A stretch of DNA of 44,490 bases from an uncultured Nitrospira sp. (GTDB lineage: Bacteria; Nitrospirota; Nitrospiria; Nitrospirales; Nitrospiraceae), in NCBI GenBank assembly GCA_902500785.1, contig CABVRW010000028.1, positions 2,359 through 46,848 of the forward strand, written 5' to 3'. Every line of letters starts with the position of its first letter. The stretch's first letter is position 1. The position numbers and the translations under genes are program-made. The notes beneath the pieces were generated by a model. That model did not search any database. It had not been told where the DNA came from and saw only the letters and a list, made by a program, of their open reading frames with translations. Shown here piece after piece: positions 28,884-37,530 of the stretch.

Positions 28884-29717
28884 ATGGCATACGAAGTTGA
28901 TCTCGGACAGTTTAAGATCGGGGCGGGGAATCGGCCGTTTTTGATCGCGGGGCCCTGCGTGATTGAGAATGAGCAACTCGTCATGGATACGGCTGGACGC
29001 ATTGCCGAGATCGCCAAATCGCTCGGGATGCCTTACGTCTTCAAGTCATCCTTCGATAAGGCCAATCGCACATCCATTGCCTCGTTCCGCGGGCCGGGGT
29101 TGGAGAAGGGCCTCGCCGTCCTCGCCAAGGTCAAACAACAGATCGGGGTGCCGGTGTTGACCGATGTCCATTCTGAGGAGCAGGCCACGGAGGCCGGTCG
29201 CGTCGTGGATATCTTGCAAATTCCCGCGTTTCTCTGCCGCCAGACCGATCTCTTGATAGCCGCCGCGAAGACCGGCAAGGTCGTCAACATCAAGAAGGGG
29301 CAGTTTCTGTCGCCGCCGGAAATGGGTCATGCAGTGAAGAAAGTGGAGGAATGCGGCAACCGGCGCATCGTGCTGACGGAGCGGGGCTCCTCGTTCGGCT
29401 ACAACAATTTGGTCGTGGACATGCGATCCTTTCCCATCATGCGCCGGTTCGGTTATCCGGTCGTGTTCGATGCCACCCATAGCGTGCAACTCCCCGGCGG
29501 AGGCGGCACGAAATCCGGCGGGCAGCGGGAATTCGTCGAACCATTGGCCTGTGCGGCAGCGGGAGCCGGCTGCGACGGATTCTTTATGGAAGTGCATCCC
29601 GATCCGGACTCGGCCTTGTCCGATGGTCCGAACATGGTGCCACTTCACGCGCTCTCATCACTCCTCGAACGGGTACTACGTATATGCGACGCAGCCGCCA
29701 CACAACAGGCTCGGTGA
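28884..29717 (+). CDS. kdsA: 3-deoxy-8-phosphooctulonate synthase (KDO-8-phosphate synthase)
   Basis: 277 residues from ATG 28884, with GGAG 4 bases upstream; the frame is open to 28767, but that part is repeat DNA. KdsA condenses phosphoenolpyruvate with arabinose 5-phosphate. Landmarks include [73 protein letters not shown] and [13 protein letters not shown] Cys-Gly pair ([14 protein letters not shown]) stands where metal-dependent KDO8P synthases have Cys or others have Asn, so the metal class is not certain. It overlaps kdsD. Confidence 0.95.
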   Translation: MAYEVDLGQFKIGAGNRPFLIAGPCVIENEQLVMDTAGRIAEIAKSLGMPYVFKSSFDKANRTSIASFRGPGLEKGLAVLAKVKQQIGVPVLTDVHSEEQATEAGRVVDILQIPAFLCRQTDLLIAAAKTGKVVNIKKGQFLSPPEMGHAVKKVEECGNRRIVLTERGSSFGYNNLVVDMRSFPIMRRFGYPVVFDATHSVQLPGGGGTKSGGQREFVEPLACAAAGAGCDGFFMEVHPDPDSALSDGPNMVPLHALSSLLERVLRICDAAATQQAR

Positions 29718-30721
29718 AGTCGACGGACAGCCGGCGCGCCACCCGACACCCCGCGCTCGACGCCAGCGTGCAGGAGGGGATTCGCGTCCTGGACATCGAA
29801 GCCCGCGCCGTGCTCGATCTGAAAGCTCGTCTCGATGGACGCTTCGCACAGGTCGTCACCTTCCTCTATGATTGCCAGGGCAAGGTCGTCATTTCCGGCA
29901 TGGGCAAGTCCGGGTTGATCGGCCAAAAAATTGCGGCGACATTGGCGAGCACCGGCACGCCCTCATTCTTTTTGCATCCGGCCGAGGGCGTCCATGGTGA
30001 TCTCGGGATGCTGGCTCGCCGGGATGTGTTGATTGCGATTTCCAACAGCGGGGAGACGCAGGAAGTCCTCCAATTGCTGCCATTTGTGAAACGTCTGAAC
30101 GTTCCCGTAGTGGCCATGACGGGAAAGATGACGTCCACGCTGGCGAAGAACAGCGACGTCACGCTGGATGTATCCGTCAACGAAGAAGCCTGCCCCTTAG
30201 GCTTGGCTCCGACGGCCAGCACCACCGCCACCCTGGCCATGGGCGATGCGTTGGCCGTCGCCCTCCTGCAGAAACGCGGCTTCAAGCACGATGATTTCGC
30301 GCAGTTTCACCCCGGCGGTACCTTAGGGCGTCGTCTGCTCGTCAAAGTGCGTGATCTCATGCAGCACGGCGACAACCTCCCGCGCGTGCGTGAGACGGTG
30401 TCCGGGGCGGATACCATCCTGGAGATGACCTCGAAAAAACTCGGCCTGACGACGGTCGTGAACGCGAAGGGCGCGCTTTATGGTATTGTCACCGACGGGG
30501 ACCTGCGCCGCTTCATTCAGGGAGGCGGGAACTTCAGCACGGTGACGGCCCGCGACCTGGCCAGCCGCCACCCGAAGACCATCGGGCCGGACGAACTGGC
30601 GACGACGGCGGTCGCGTTGATGGAGCGGCATTCCATCACGGCCCTGGTGGTGCTGGACGCCCCCAAACGCCTGGCCGGCGTGATTCATTTGCATGACCTG
30701 CTCAAACACGGCATTGTGTAG
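29684..30721 (+). CDS. kdsD: Arabinose-5-phosphate isomerase
   Basis: Up to 345 residues. KdsD converts ribulose 5-phosphate to arabinose 5-phosphate, the sugar used by KdsA. The N-terminal SIS domain carries [27 protein letters not shown] and [11 protein letters not shown], followed by the family's [21 protein letters not shown]. Two CBS domains occupy the C-terminal part (from about 215, [12 protein letters not shown]… and [12 protein letters not shown]…). The long start at ATG 29684 overlaps kdsA by 34 bases; a GTG at 29714 gives a 4-base GTGA overlap and is equally reasonable. The phosphatase kdsC that often follows kdsD is absent. Confidence 0.94.
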   Translation: MRRSRHTTGSVKSTDSRRATRHPALDASVQEGIRVLDIEARAVLDLKARLDGRFAQVVTFLYDCQGKVVISGMGKSGLIGQKIAATLASTGTPSFFLHPAEGVHGDLGMLARRDVLIAISNSGETQEVLQLLPFVKRLNVPVVAMTGKMTSTLAKNSDVTLDVSVNEEACPLGLAPTASTTATLAMGDALAVALLQKRGFKHDDFAQFHPGGTLGRRLLVKVRDLMQHGDNLPRVRETVSGADTILEMTSKKLGLTTVVNAKGALYGIVTDGDLRRFIQGGGNFSTVTARDLASRHPKTIGPDELATTAVALMERHSITALVVLDAPKRLAGVIHLHDLLKHGIV

Positions 30722-30754
30722 GGGCTCCATCGAGAAAGGCGAGTCGAAGCGACC

Positions 30755-31369
30755 ATGGGAGACAACTGGAAAGAAGCCGGGCTCGTGTTGATGCGATCGG
30801 CAGGGCAGGAAAGCAACATCAACCTGCCCAACGTGCTGACGCTCGTCCGAATTCTGTTGATCCCGGTGTTCGTCATGTTGCTGATCGACCCCACGCCCGA
30901 TCGTGCGTTAAGCGCCGCTATTGTGTTCGTCGTGGCGGCCGTCACCGACCTGCTCGATGGGTATGTCGCCAGAAAGACCGGCCAGATCACCAAACTCGGG
31001 CGCCTCTTGGACCCAATTGCCGACAAGCTGCTCGTGCTCTCCGCGTTGATCCTGCTGGTCCAAGTCGATCGGGTCAGTGCGCTGGTCGCCATTCTCATCA
31101 TCGCGCGGGAAGTGGCCGTGACCGGCATCCGCGCCATTGCGGCGACGGAGGGCTTCATCATGTCCGCCGAGGTGACCGGCAAATATAAAATGGCCCTGCA
31201 AGTCATCGCCATCGTGCTCCTGCTTCTCGAAGGCACCGTCGTCGAAGCCATCGGGAATCTGCATCTCGCGGGCACGGTCACTCTGCACATCTCTCTCATC
31301 CTGGGGTATGTCTCGGGCGCACAATATGTCTGGAGCTTTTGGCGTCAAGTCGGAGCGAAAGGGCTGTAA
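30755..31369 (+). CDS. pgsA: CDP-diacylglycerol-glycerol-3-phosphate 3-phosphatidyltransferase
   Basis: 204 residues; ATG 30791 would give a form 12 residues shorter. PgsA makes phosphatidylglycerol phosphate in the inner membrane. The CDP-alcohol phosphotransferase signature is complete: Asp65, Asp68-Gly69, Ala72-Arg73, Gly82, Asp86 and Asp90 (D-x2-DG-x2-AR-x8-G-x3-D-x3-D). Hydrophobic segments flank it (RILLIPVFVMLLI, AAIVFVVAAVTDLL, LLVLSALILLV, MALQVIAIVLLLL, ISLILGYVSG). It follows kdsD and precedes plsY, forming an envelope-lipid group. Confidence 0.93.
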   Translation: MGDNWKEAGLVLMRSAGQESNINLPNVLTLVRILLIPVFVMLLIDPTPDRALSAAIVFVVAAVTDLLDGYVARKTGQITKLGRLLDPIADKLLVLSALILLVQVDRVSALVAILIIAREVAVTGIRAIAATEGFIMSAEVTGKYKMALQVIAIVLLLLEGTVVEAIGNLHLAGTVTLHISLILGYVSGAQYVWSFWRQVGAKGL

Positions 31370-31417
31370 CCGAACGACTGGGTCGGCGCTCGCATCCGGC
31401 TTTTCGGTTCACGATTG

Positions 31418-32041
31418 ATGGACAGTCCCTGGGGCATCACTCTCCTCGTTTTTCTCAGCTATCTCATCGGGTCGATTCCCTTCGGCGTCGTCGTGTCGCG
31501 CCTTCTTGGCGTGACGGATCCACGATCGGCCGGCAGTAAGAATGTCGGCTTTACGAATGTCTTGCGGGTCAGCGGGAAAAAAGCCGGGGGACTGACATTG
31601 CTCGGCGACATTGGAAAGGGGTGGGTGGCCGGATGGATGGGCACTCTGCTGCTCCATCAGGAATGGGCAATACTGATCGTGGCACTAGCGTCGATTCTCG
31701 GCCACCTGCACTCAGTATTTCTCGGACTGAAGGGCGGGAAAGGCGTGGCCACCGCCTTAGGCGCAGTTCTGGGAGTGGCCCCTTGGATCGGACTCACCCT
31801 CATGAGCCTGTGGGTGGGCGCCGTGTACCTCTGGAAATACTCCTCCGGAGGCGCGCTGTTCGCATTCGCCATGTTTCCGATCGTGGCATTGCTGTTTCAT
31901 CGATCTTGGATTTTTGTATTGTTTGCAAGTCTGGTCGCCATCCTGATCTGGTCCAAGCATACAGATAATCTCGTCCGTCTCTGGATGGGTACCGAACGAC
32001 GCATCGGCAATCGTCCCGCTGACCAAGAGGCTCATCGATAA
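31418..32041 (+). CDS. plsY: Acyl-phosphate:glycerol-3-phosphate acyltransferase PlsY
   Basis: 207 residues from ATG 31418; a TTG lies one codon upstream. PlsY acylates glycerol 3-phosphate using acyl phosphate, the first step of phospholipid synthesis. The membrane topology fits, with conserved loops SYLIGSIPFGVVVSRL, DPRSAGSKNVGFTNVLRV (family motif near SGNxGATNxxR, with K-N-V-G-F-T-N here), LLGDIGKG and HLHSVFLGLKGGKGVATALG. Five or so hydrophobic segments are visible. It is the last gene of the run that begins at lepA. Confidence 0.93.
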   Translation: MDSPWGITLLVFLSYLIGSIPFGVVVSRLLGVTDPRSAGSKNVGFTNVLRVSGKKAGGLTLLGDIGKGWVAGWMGTLLLHQEWAILIVALASILGHLHSVFLGLKGGKGVATALGAVLGVAPWIGLTLMSLWVGAVYLWKYSSGGALFAFAMFPIVALLFHRSWIFVLFASLVAILIWSKHTDNLVRLWMGTERRIGNRPADQEAHR

Positions 32042-32485
32042 AGCGCACTCGTCATTCCGACCGATAGTCTGCCCGGTGTTGCGGATCACGTCATGCCGAT
32101 GAGCTCTCGCCACACAACCGGATTCTCGCAAGATCGGCACGATGTAGCAACGAATGTTGCGTTGAATCGGTAATTCACAGGCACAGAGGCTGCAATATCT
32201 GAATTTCCGAGTCACGCATGATCCATAGTGCGCCGTTCTGCCCCGCCTACCAGTTGCCTACTGTGGCTAAATGTCCCTCTCGTCTCACGAAGTCCATACG
32301 ACGTTGTCTGAATCATCGGAAACTATCAGGCCGGTAGTGGTCGAGCGCGTAAGGCATTGCTCTTGCTACAGGTGAACGGGACAACCTTGCTGATGTTTCT
32401 GTTGCTCGATGGCGTGGAGATCGAGTTGATCGAAGATGGCATGTGGTTCATCTCGTCGAACTCGTGGTCTTGATGGTCTTCCTGT
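32042..32485 (+). other. Intergenic region upstream of the hydrogenase operon
   Basis: 444 bases with no convincing gene. It holds a candidate sigma-54 promoter (32352-32367), described separately. About 200 bp further upstream is a small palindrome, GCAAC-GAAT-GTTGC (32147-32160), which could be an activator site. A 33-codon frame at 32372-32473 lacks support. No clear sigma-70 promoter or terminator after plsY was found. Confidence 0.5.
32352..32367 (+). promoter_or_regulatory. Candidate sigma-54 (-24/-12) promoter of the hydrogenase operon
   Basis: AGGCATTGCTCTTGCT matches the RpoN pattern TGGCA-…-TTGCW, with GG at 32353-32354 and GC at 32365-32366, exactly 10 bases apart. It lies about 120 bp before the first hydrogenase ATG, in the correct orientation. 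Transcription would begin near 32378. Confidence 0.5.
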
Positions 32486-33628
32486 ATGGCCACACAATCT
32501 AACAATCACATCGATGTTGTACCGAAAGTATTGCTTCAACAGTTGATCGATGTGCTTTCTGCAAAAGGGTATCGCACGGTCGGCCCGGTGGTGCGTGACG
32601 GAGCCGTCTTGTGGGACACAATCCGGCAGATAGCGGATCTGCCGATCGGTTGGCGCGATGAGCAGGCGCCTGGGCGCTACCGAATAGAACAAACCGACTC
32701 GACCCGGATCTTCGGTGTGGTTCATGGACCGCAGTCCGTGAAGCCGCTGGCGTTTGCGCCGCGCGAGCCGTTGCTGATGATCGAACGGAGTCAGGGGCGG
32801 ATTTCGATTCAGCCGACAATGCCGAAGAGCGAGAAGGTGGCCGTGCTCGGGGTCCGGGCCTGCGATCTGGCAGGGCTCGCAATCCAGGATCACATCTTTC
32901 TGAAAGACGCCTACCGGGATCCCTATTATCGTACACGTCGTGACGGCCTGTTTCTGATTGCGGTGAACTGTACCCGCGCGCTAGCCACCTGCTTCTGCGC
33001 CTCGATGGACACAGGTCCGCGAGCGGGCGCAAATTTCGACCTGGCGCTGACCGAATTAGACGAAGAGATGCTCGTGGAGGCAGGCAGTGAAGCAGGCCGA
33101 GAGGTAGTGCGCGCACTGACGTGTGCGCCGGCCTCGACTACGCAGACCAGCGAAGCCGAACGGCAGATCGAGGCCTGCGCCGATAGCCAAACACGGCAGT
33201 TGGATCGATCACGGCTCCCACAGGCCCTGTATGACGCGCATGAACATCCACGGTGGGACGATGTCGCGGCGCGCTGCCTCGCCTGCGGAAATTGTACGAT
33301 GGTGTGCCCGACCTGTTTCTGTCATTCGGTCGAGGTGGCGCCGGACCTTACGCAGACCGGCAGTGAACAAAGCAGATTGTGGGATTCCTGTTTCACCCAG
33401 GAACACGGCTATATTCACGGCAAGAACATTCGACCGACAATCAAGGACCGCTATCGCATGTGGCTCACTCACAAGCTTGCCTCGTGGATCGATCAGTTCG
33501 GAACCTCCGGCTGTGTGGGCTGCGGACGGTGCATCACCTGGTGCCCGGTGGGGATCGATCTGACCGAAGAGCTTCCGGCGTTACTGAAATCCTCGACTCA
33601 GATCAAGGAAGAATCTATCCAATCATGA
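32486..33628 (+). CDS. hydB: Group 3b-type [NiFe] hydrogenase beta subunit (Fe-S electron transfer)
   Basis: 380 residues resembling the beta subunit of Pyrococcus sulfhydrogenase (HydB/ShyB). It carries electrons between the small subunit and the flavin subunit in the cytoplasm. The C-terminal half holds two [4Fe-4S] ferredoxin-type motifs: Cys264, 267, 270, 274 ([11 protein letters not shown]) and Cys343, 346, 349, 353 ([11 protein letters not shown]). Additional conserved Cys occur at VRACDLAG and in the ATCFCASM segment. These are shared with the sulfhydrogenase/anaerobic sulfite reductase A-type family. The annotation 'sulfite reductase subunit A' is a common alternative, but the hydrogenase neighbours decide it. 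It overlaps the gamma gene by 4 bases. Confidence 0.92.
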   Translation: MATQSNNHIDVVPKVLLQQLIDVLSAKGYRTVGPVVRDGAVLWDTIRQIADLPIGWRDEQAPGRYRIEQTDSTRIFGVVHGPQSVKPLAFAPREPLLMIERSQGRISIQPTMPKSEKVAVLGVRACDLAGLAIQDHIFLKDAYRDPYYRTRRDGLFLIAVNCTRALATCFCASMDTGPRAGANFDLALTELDEEMLVEAGSEAGREVVRALTCAPASTTQTSEAERQIEACADSQTRQLDRSRLPQALYDAHEHPRWDDVAARCLACGNCTMVCPTCFCHSVEVAPDLTQTGSEQSRLWDSCFTQEHGYIHGKNIRPTIKDRYRMWLTHKLASWIDQFGTSGCVGCGRCITWCPVGIDLTEELPALLKSSTQIKEESIQS

Positions 33629-34491
33629 CGCTCTTCTCACAGGCTACGGTGAACGCCACACCCAATCCCTATCTGATTCAGCCTGCCACCATTGTCGAGA
33701 AGATCAGGGAAGCGGAAGACATCGACACCTATCGGTTGCGTTTCGTCGATGAACAGATGCGGCGGCGATTTCGATTCGCGGCCGGTCAGTTCAATATGGT
33801 TTATCTCTTCGGCGTCGGGGAGGTCGCGATCTCGATCGTGTCTGATCCGGAAGAGCCGGAGACCCTAGACCACACCATCCGCATGGTAGGGCGGGTCACC
33901 AAGGCGATCGCGCAATTGCAGCCTGGCGATGAGCTGGGTATCCGTGGGCCGTTCGGACAAGGCTGGCCACTCGATGACGCGCAGGACAAAGATGTGTTGA
34001 TCGTGACCGGCGGGCTGGGCTGTGCGCCGGTCGTCGGCGCCATTGAATACATCTTTCGTCGACGCAACCAGTATGGAGGCGTGAAGATTCTGCATGGGGT
34101 GAAGACGCCGCACGATCTGCTCTTTCGGGAACGGTTCGATGTCTGGCGGCAACATCCGGATACTCAGGTGCTGTTGACCAGCGACCAGCCTGACAAGACG
34201 TGGCACTATCACGTCGGCGTGGTGACGGAACTCTTCGAGCAAGTGGTGATCGATCCGTCACGGACCATAGTCTTAATGTGCGGGCCGGAGATCATGATGC
34301 GCTTGGGCGTGCCGATCTTGATGCAGCGGGGGATTCCCCCGAACGCGATCTACGTTTCGCTGGAGCGGCATATGGAATGCGGGATCGGCCTATGCGGCCA
34401 TTGCCAATTGGGCCCCTACTTTCTATGCAAAGACGGCCCGGTCATGCGGTACGACCGGGTGGCGTCATGGCTGGGACGAACGGGTGTGTGA
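33625..34491 (+). CDS. hydG: Group 3b-type hydrogenase gamma subunit (FAD/NAD(P)-binding)
   Basis: 288 residues from ATG 33625, overlapping the beta stop (ATGA); the frame is open further upstream inside the beta gene. A ferredoxin-NADP reductase-like protein: FAD-binding barrel with RFAAGQFNMVYL, an NAD(P)-binding fold with VTGGLGCAPVVGA (about 127-139) and a GPEIMM motif, then a C-terminal [2Fe-2S] site with Cys252, 257, 260 and 268. It passes electrons to or from NAD(P), so the enzyme is expected to be a bidirectional soluble hydrogenase. This subunit type also occurs as anaerobic sulfite reductase subunit B. NADP versus NAD use cannot be told from sequence. Confidence 0.92.
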   Translation: MTLFSQATVNATPNPYLIQPATIVEKIREAEDIDTYRLRFVDEQMRRRFRFAAGQFNMVYLFGVGEVAISIVSDPEEPETLDHTIRMVGRVTKAIAQLQPGDELGIRGPFGQGWPLDDAQDKDVLIVTGGLGCAPVVGAIEYIFRRRNQYGGVKILHGVKTPHDLLFRERFDVWRQHPDTQVLLTSDQPDKTWHYHVGVVTELFEQVVIDPSRTIVLMCGPEIMMRLGVPILMQRGIPPNAIYVSLERHMECGIGLCGHCQLGPYFLCKDGPVMRYDRVASWLGRTGV

Positions 34492-34513
34492 CCGATGATG
34501 GGATGGCGCTGCT

Positions 34514-35362
34514 ATGAGTGAGACAAAAAGAGACAGCCAGCTCGTGACGCCGATACGGCCCACGCTTGCCGTCTTCAAGTTCGCCTCCTGCGACGGCTGC
34601 CAGCTCAGTATCTTGAACCTGGAAGATGATCTGCTTGCTCTGGGGCAGGCCTTGGACATTGCCTACTTTCCCGAAGCCTCCAGCGAGATGAGAGAGGGTC
34701 CCTACGACATCGCGTTGGTGGAGGGGTCCATTACGACACCGGAAGATGCGCATCGGATTCTGTCCGTGCGGAAGCAAGCCACCTGGTTGATGACGATCGG
34801 CGCCTGCGCCACGGCAGGCGGAATTCAAGCCCTGCGTAACTGGGGGGATGTCGAGGCCTTCAAGCGAACGGTCTATCCCAGTCCTCAGTACATCCAGAGC
34901 CTCAGTACCTCGACACCGATTTCTGAACATATACATGTCGATTTCGAATTGTGGGGCTGTCCGATCAACAAAGCACAATTGCTTCGGGTGATCACCGATC
35001 TCTTAGCCGGCGTGCAGCCGCGGCTGCCGACACACAGTGTCTGCATCGAATGTAAACGCCGGGGGAACGTCTGCGTGATGGTCGCCAAGGGGATCCCCTG
35101 TCTCGGGCCTGTGACCCGTACGGGCTGCGGCGCGATTTGTCCCAGCATGGGCAGGGACTGTTACGGCTGTTTCGGCCCGGCCGAAGGCCTGCACGAAGGT
35201 CCAGGACTCCCTCCGAATACGGCTTCACTGGCCAAGGAATTTCATCAGGGCCTTCGGCTCATTCCAGTGGAGGTATTGCGCCGGTTCCGCGGCATCAACG
35301 GTTCAGTCAGACCGTTCCGCGAGGAGAGCCAGGCATGGGAGCAGAACGACCGTGACCGGTGA
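34514..35362 (+). CDS. hydD: Group 3b-type hydrogenase delta (small) subunit
   Basis: 282 residues. This small subunit binds the Fe-S clusters that wire the active site to the beta subunit. Twelve candidate ligands are present, enough for three [4Fe-4S] clusters: proximal set Cys26, 29, 98 and 149 (CDGCQ, GACAT, WGCPI), then Cys177, 180, 187, 196, 205, 209, 216 and 219. No Tat signal peptide precedes it, so the enzyme stays in the cytoplasm, unlike periplasmic uptake hydrogenases. It starts 22 bases after the gamma gene. Confidence 0.93.
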   Translation: MSETKRDSQLVTPIRPTLAVFKFASCDGCQLSILNLEDDLLALGQALDIAYFPEASSEMREGPYDIALVEGSITTPEDAHRILSVRKQATWLMTIGACATAGGIQALRNWGDVEAFKRTVYPSPQYIQSLSTSTPISEHIHVDFELWGCPINKAQLLRVITDLLAGVQPRLPTHSVCIECKRRGNVCVMVAKGIPCLGPVTRTGCGAICPSMGRDCYGCFGPAEGLHEGPGLPPNTASLAKEFHQGLRLIPVEVLRRFRGINGSVRPFREESQAWEQNDRDR

Positions 35363-35392
35363 CGAGGGCCATGTCGAGCGAGCCTGTAAATC

Positions 35393-36700
35393 ATGAGTGA
35401 GTCAAAGGACCACAACACACGAACCATCTCGGTCGGCATGATTGCGCGCGTCGAAGGCGAGGGTGCGCTCCGCGTCTCTGTGAAAGAGGGCGTCGTGCAG
35501 GATGTCGAGCTGAGAATCTTCGAACCGCCGCGGTTCTTCGAAGCCTTCCTGGTGGGCCGGCATTACGACGAGGCGCCGGACATTGTGGCGCGGATCTGCG
35601 GCATCTGTCCGGTGGCCTACCAGATGAGTGCCGTCCATGCCTTGGAGCAGATCTTTTCAGTGCGCATGGAGGGGGCGCTGCGGGATTTGCGACGGATGCT
35701 TTACTGCGGCGAATGGATCGAGAGTCATACGCTCCACGTCTATATGCTCCATGCGCCTGATTTTCTGGGTTATGCCAGCGCGATTGCGATGGCCAAAGAC
35801 TATCCGGAGATCGTCACGAGGGGGTTGCGGCTGAAGAAGGCCGGCAATGCCTTGATGACACTTCTGGGTGGCCGTTCCGTACACCCAGTCTCCGTGAAGG
35901 TCGGCGGGTTTTCTCGCGTTCCGTTGCGCAGTGAACTGGAGGCGCTGAAAGAAGAACTCTTGTGGGCGCGTGAGGCGGCAGTGGAAACCGTCCGTTGGGT
36001 GGCAGGATTCGATTTCCCTGATTTTGCACAGGACTATACCTGCGTGGCGCTCCGTCCTTCCGATGAGTATCCCTTCAACGAGGGATCGATCGGCTCCAGT
36101 GGCGGGCTGAATATTTCCGCCGGGGAATTCGAGCAACATTTCAGGGAGGAGCAGGCGCCTTACTCTACGGCCCTTCAATGCAGACTCAACGGAGCCAGTT
36201 ATTTGGTAGGGCCAATGGCGCGCGTGAACCTCAATCATGGCCATCTGTCGCCGCTGGGGAAGCAGGTCTTGGCGGATACGGGACTGTCTCTCCCCCTGCG
36301 TAATCCTTTTCACGCGATTGTCGCCCGGTCTGTCGAAATCCTCTATGCAATCGAGGAGACGTTGCGGATCATCGACAGCTACGAGCCGCCACCTAGTCCA
36401 TCGGTCCCGGTGGCCGTGCGTGCCGGTATCGGCATGGGCTGTACTGAAGCGCCGAGAGGGATTCTCTACCATCGGTATCGGGTGGATGACGACGGCCTGA
36501 TTCGCGAAGCCAAAATCATTCCTCCCACCTCCCAGAATCAGCGGCGGATCGAAGAGGACCTTCGTGCCTATCTGCCTCGGGTGCTGGATCTTTCGAACGA
36601 ACAGGCGGCCTTGGGATGTGAAACCGTGATCCGTTGTTATGACCCATGCATCTCTTGCGCGACGCATTTCTTGAATCTGGACGTACAGCACCTCAGGTGA
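35393..36700 (+). CDS. hydA: Group 3b-type [NiFe] hydrogenase alpha (large, catalytic) subunit
   Basis: 435 residues holding the NiFe(CN)2CO site. Four Ni ligands are visible: Cys69 and Cys72 in RICGICPV (L1) and Cys419 and Cys422 in DPCISCATH (L2). The N-terminal RVEGEG motif supplies the proton-path Glu. Ten residues ([10 protein letters not shown]) follow His425, so a C-terminal peptide is present for removal by an endopeptidase, whose gene is next. L1 and L2 motifs and gene order (beta-gamma-delta-alpha) fit group 3b, bifunctional NADP-linked hydrogenases, which in Nitrospira may allow hydrogen use or evolution; that role is inferred. Confidence 0.95.
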   Translation: MSESKDHNTRTISVGMIARVEGEGALRVSVKEGVVQDVELRIFEPPRFFEAFLVGRHYDEAPDIVARICGICPVAYQMSAVHALEQIFSVRMEGALRDLRRMLYCGEWIESHTLHVYMLHAPDFLGYASAIAMAKDYPEIVTRGLRLKKAGNALMTLLGGRSVHPVSVKVGGFSRVPLRSELEALKEELLWAREAAVETVRWVAGFDFPDFAQDYTCVALRPSDEYPFNEGSIGSSGGLNISAGEFEQHFREEQAPYSTALQCRLNGASYLVGPMARVNLNHGHLSPLGKQVLADTGLSLPLRNPFHAIVARSVEILYAIEETLRIIDSYEPPPSPSVPVAVRAGIGMGCTEAPRGILYHRYRVDDDGLIREAKIIPPTSQNQRRIEEDLRAYLPRVLDLSNEQAALGCETVIRCYDPCISCATHFLNLDVQHLR

Positions 36701-36703
36701 TGC

Positions 36704-37195
36704 GTGACAAGTATCAAGGTACGACATCCAATTCGCATCATCGGAGTCGGCAATGTGTTCAGGGGCGACGACGGGGCGGGAGTCCTGGCCGCTCGGCGGC
36801 TGAAAACCCTGGTGGGGGACCGGGCCGAAGTGATTGAGGCGGAGTTGGCCGGTCTCGAAGTCCTGGACTTCATGGCAGCGGCTTCAGCCGTCATCCTTAT
36901 TGATGCAGCGAAGAGCGGTCGGCCTGCAGGAACCATTCATCGTCTTGATGCGTCCGCCGGACCGATCTCAGCCGACCTGTTCCCTCATTCCACCCATGTC
37001 CTCAATGCCGCGGATGCGATTGAACTGGGCCGTACCTTGGAAGTCCTTCCGCCTCGCGTGATCGTCTACGGTCTGGAGGTCGGTGACACCCGGGCCGGCA
37101 ACGATCTGTCTCCGACGGTGGCCTGGGCGGTGGACCAGGTGGTTGAGCGGGTTGTCCATGAGTTGGAGGGGCTCTCGTGCACGAGTGGCAGCTGA
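36704..37195 (+). CDS. Hydrogenase maturation endopeptidase (M52, HybD/HycI family)
   Basis: 163 residues from GTG 36704, three bases after the alpha stop, with AGG in that stop region serving as ribosome-binding site. It should trim the C-terminal peptide of the alpha subunit after nickel insertion. The family motif GVGNVFRGDDGAG near the N-terminus contains the first acidic nickel-sensing residue; the second acidic residue is in EAELAGLEVLDF, and GLEVGD lies later. Its placement right after the large subunit makes it specific for this enzyme. It overlaps hypA by 19 bases. Confidence 0.92.
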   Translation: MTSIKVRHPIRIIGVGNVFRGDDGAGVLAARRLKTLVGDRAEVIEAELAGLEVLDFMAAASAVILIDAAKSGRPAGTIHRLDASAGPISADLFPHSTHVLNAADAIELGRTLEVLPPRVIVYGLEVGDTRAGNDLSPTVAWAVDQVVERVVHELEGLSCTSGS

Positions 37196-37530
37196 TGACT
37201 CGAGTGGTGAGGATGGTGGAGGAGGCGCTCGCTCGAACGCCCTCTTCGACGCCTTCGGTCGTAAGGCTCAAAGTCAGTACGCAATCTCATTTCTTCGAGC
37301 ACGATGAGGCGACGCTGCAGTCGGTCTTTGCTGCTGCCGCCGAAGGAACGATTGCTGCGCGGGCCGCGCTGGAAATTCTTCCGGTGCCTGTGACAAGTCA
37401 CTGTGCGCACTGCGGGGCGTCCTGCGAGATGCAGGCCCTGTTGCAATGTTGCCCTGGTTGCGGGTCGGCAAACTTGGACGCGGAGCCGGTCCCTGAAGTG
37501 GTGTTGCACGAGGTGGTGGTGAAGGAATGA
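37177..37530 (+). CDS. hypA: Hydrogenase nickel incorporation protein HypA
   Basis: 117 residues from GTG 37177 (GGAGGGG upstream). HypA delivers nickel to the large subunit, normally with HypB. The N-terminal Met-His-Glu that binds nickel is kept (MHEWQLMTRVV). The zinc site is formed by two CXXC pairs, CAHCGAS and CPGCGSAN. A canonical hypB GTPase gene is not found anywhere in the window, so HypB would have to be encoded elsewhere or replaced. It overlaps hypF by 4 bases (ATGA). Confidence 0.92.
   Translation: MHEWQLMTRVVRMVEEALARTPSSTPSVVRLKVSTQSHFFEHDEATLQSVFAAAAEGTIAARAALEILPVPVTSHCAHCGASCEMQALLQCCPGCGSANLDAEPVPEVVLHEVVVKE

Noticed and set aside
32372-32473. A 33-codon frame upstream of the hydrogenase beta gene (MNGTTLLMFLLLDGVEIELI…)
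   Set aside because: It has no ribosome-binding site and no recognisable feature; it begins before the start predicted from the sigma-54 element and is too short to support alone.
32486-34491. Anaerobic sulfite reductase subunits A and B
   Set aside because: The beta and gamma subunits resemble AsrA/AsrB, but they are followed directly by hydrogenase small and large subunits and maturation genes, and no asrC siroheme subunit is present.
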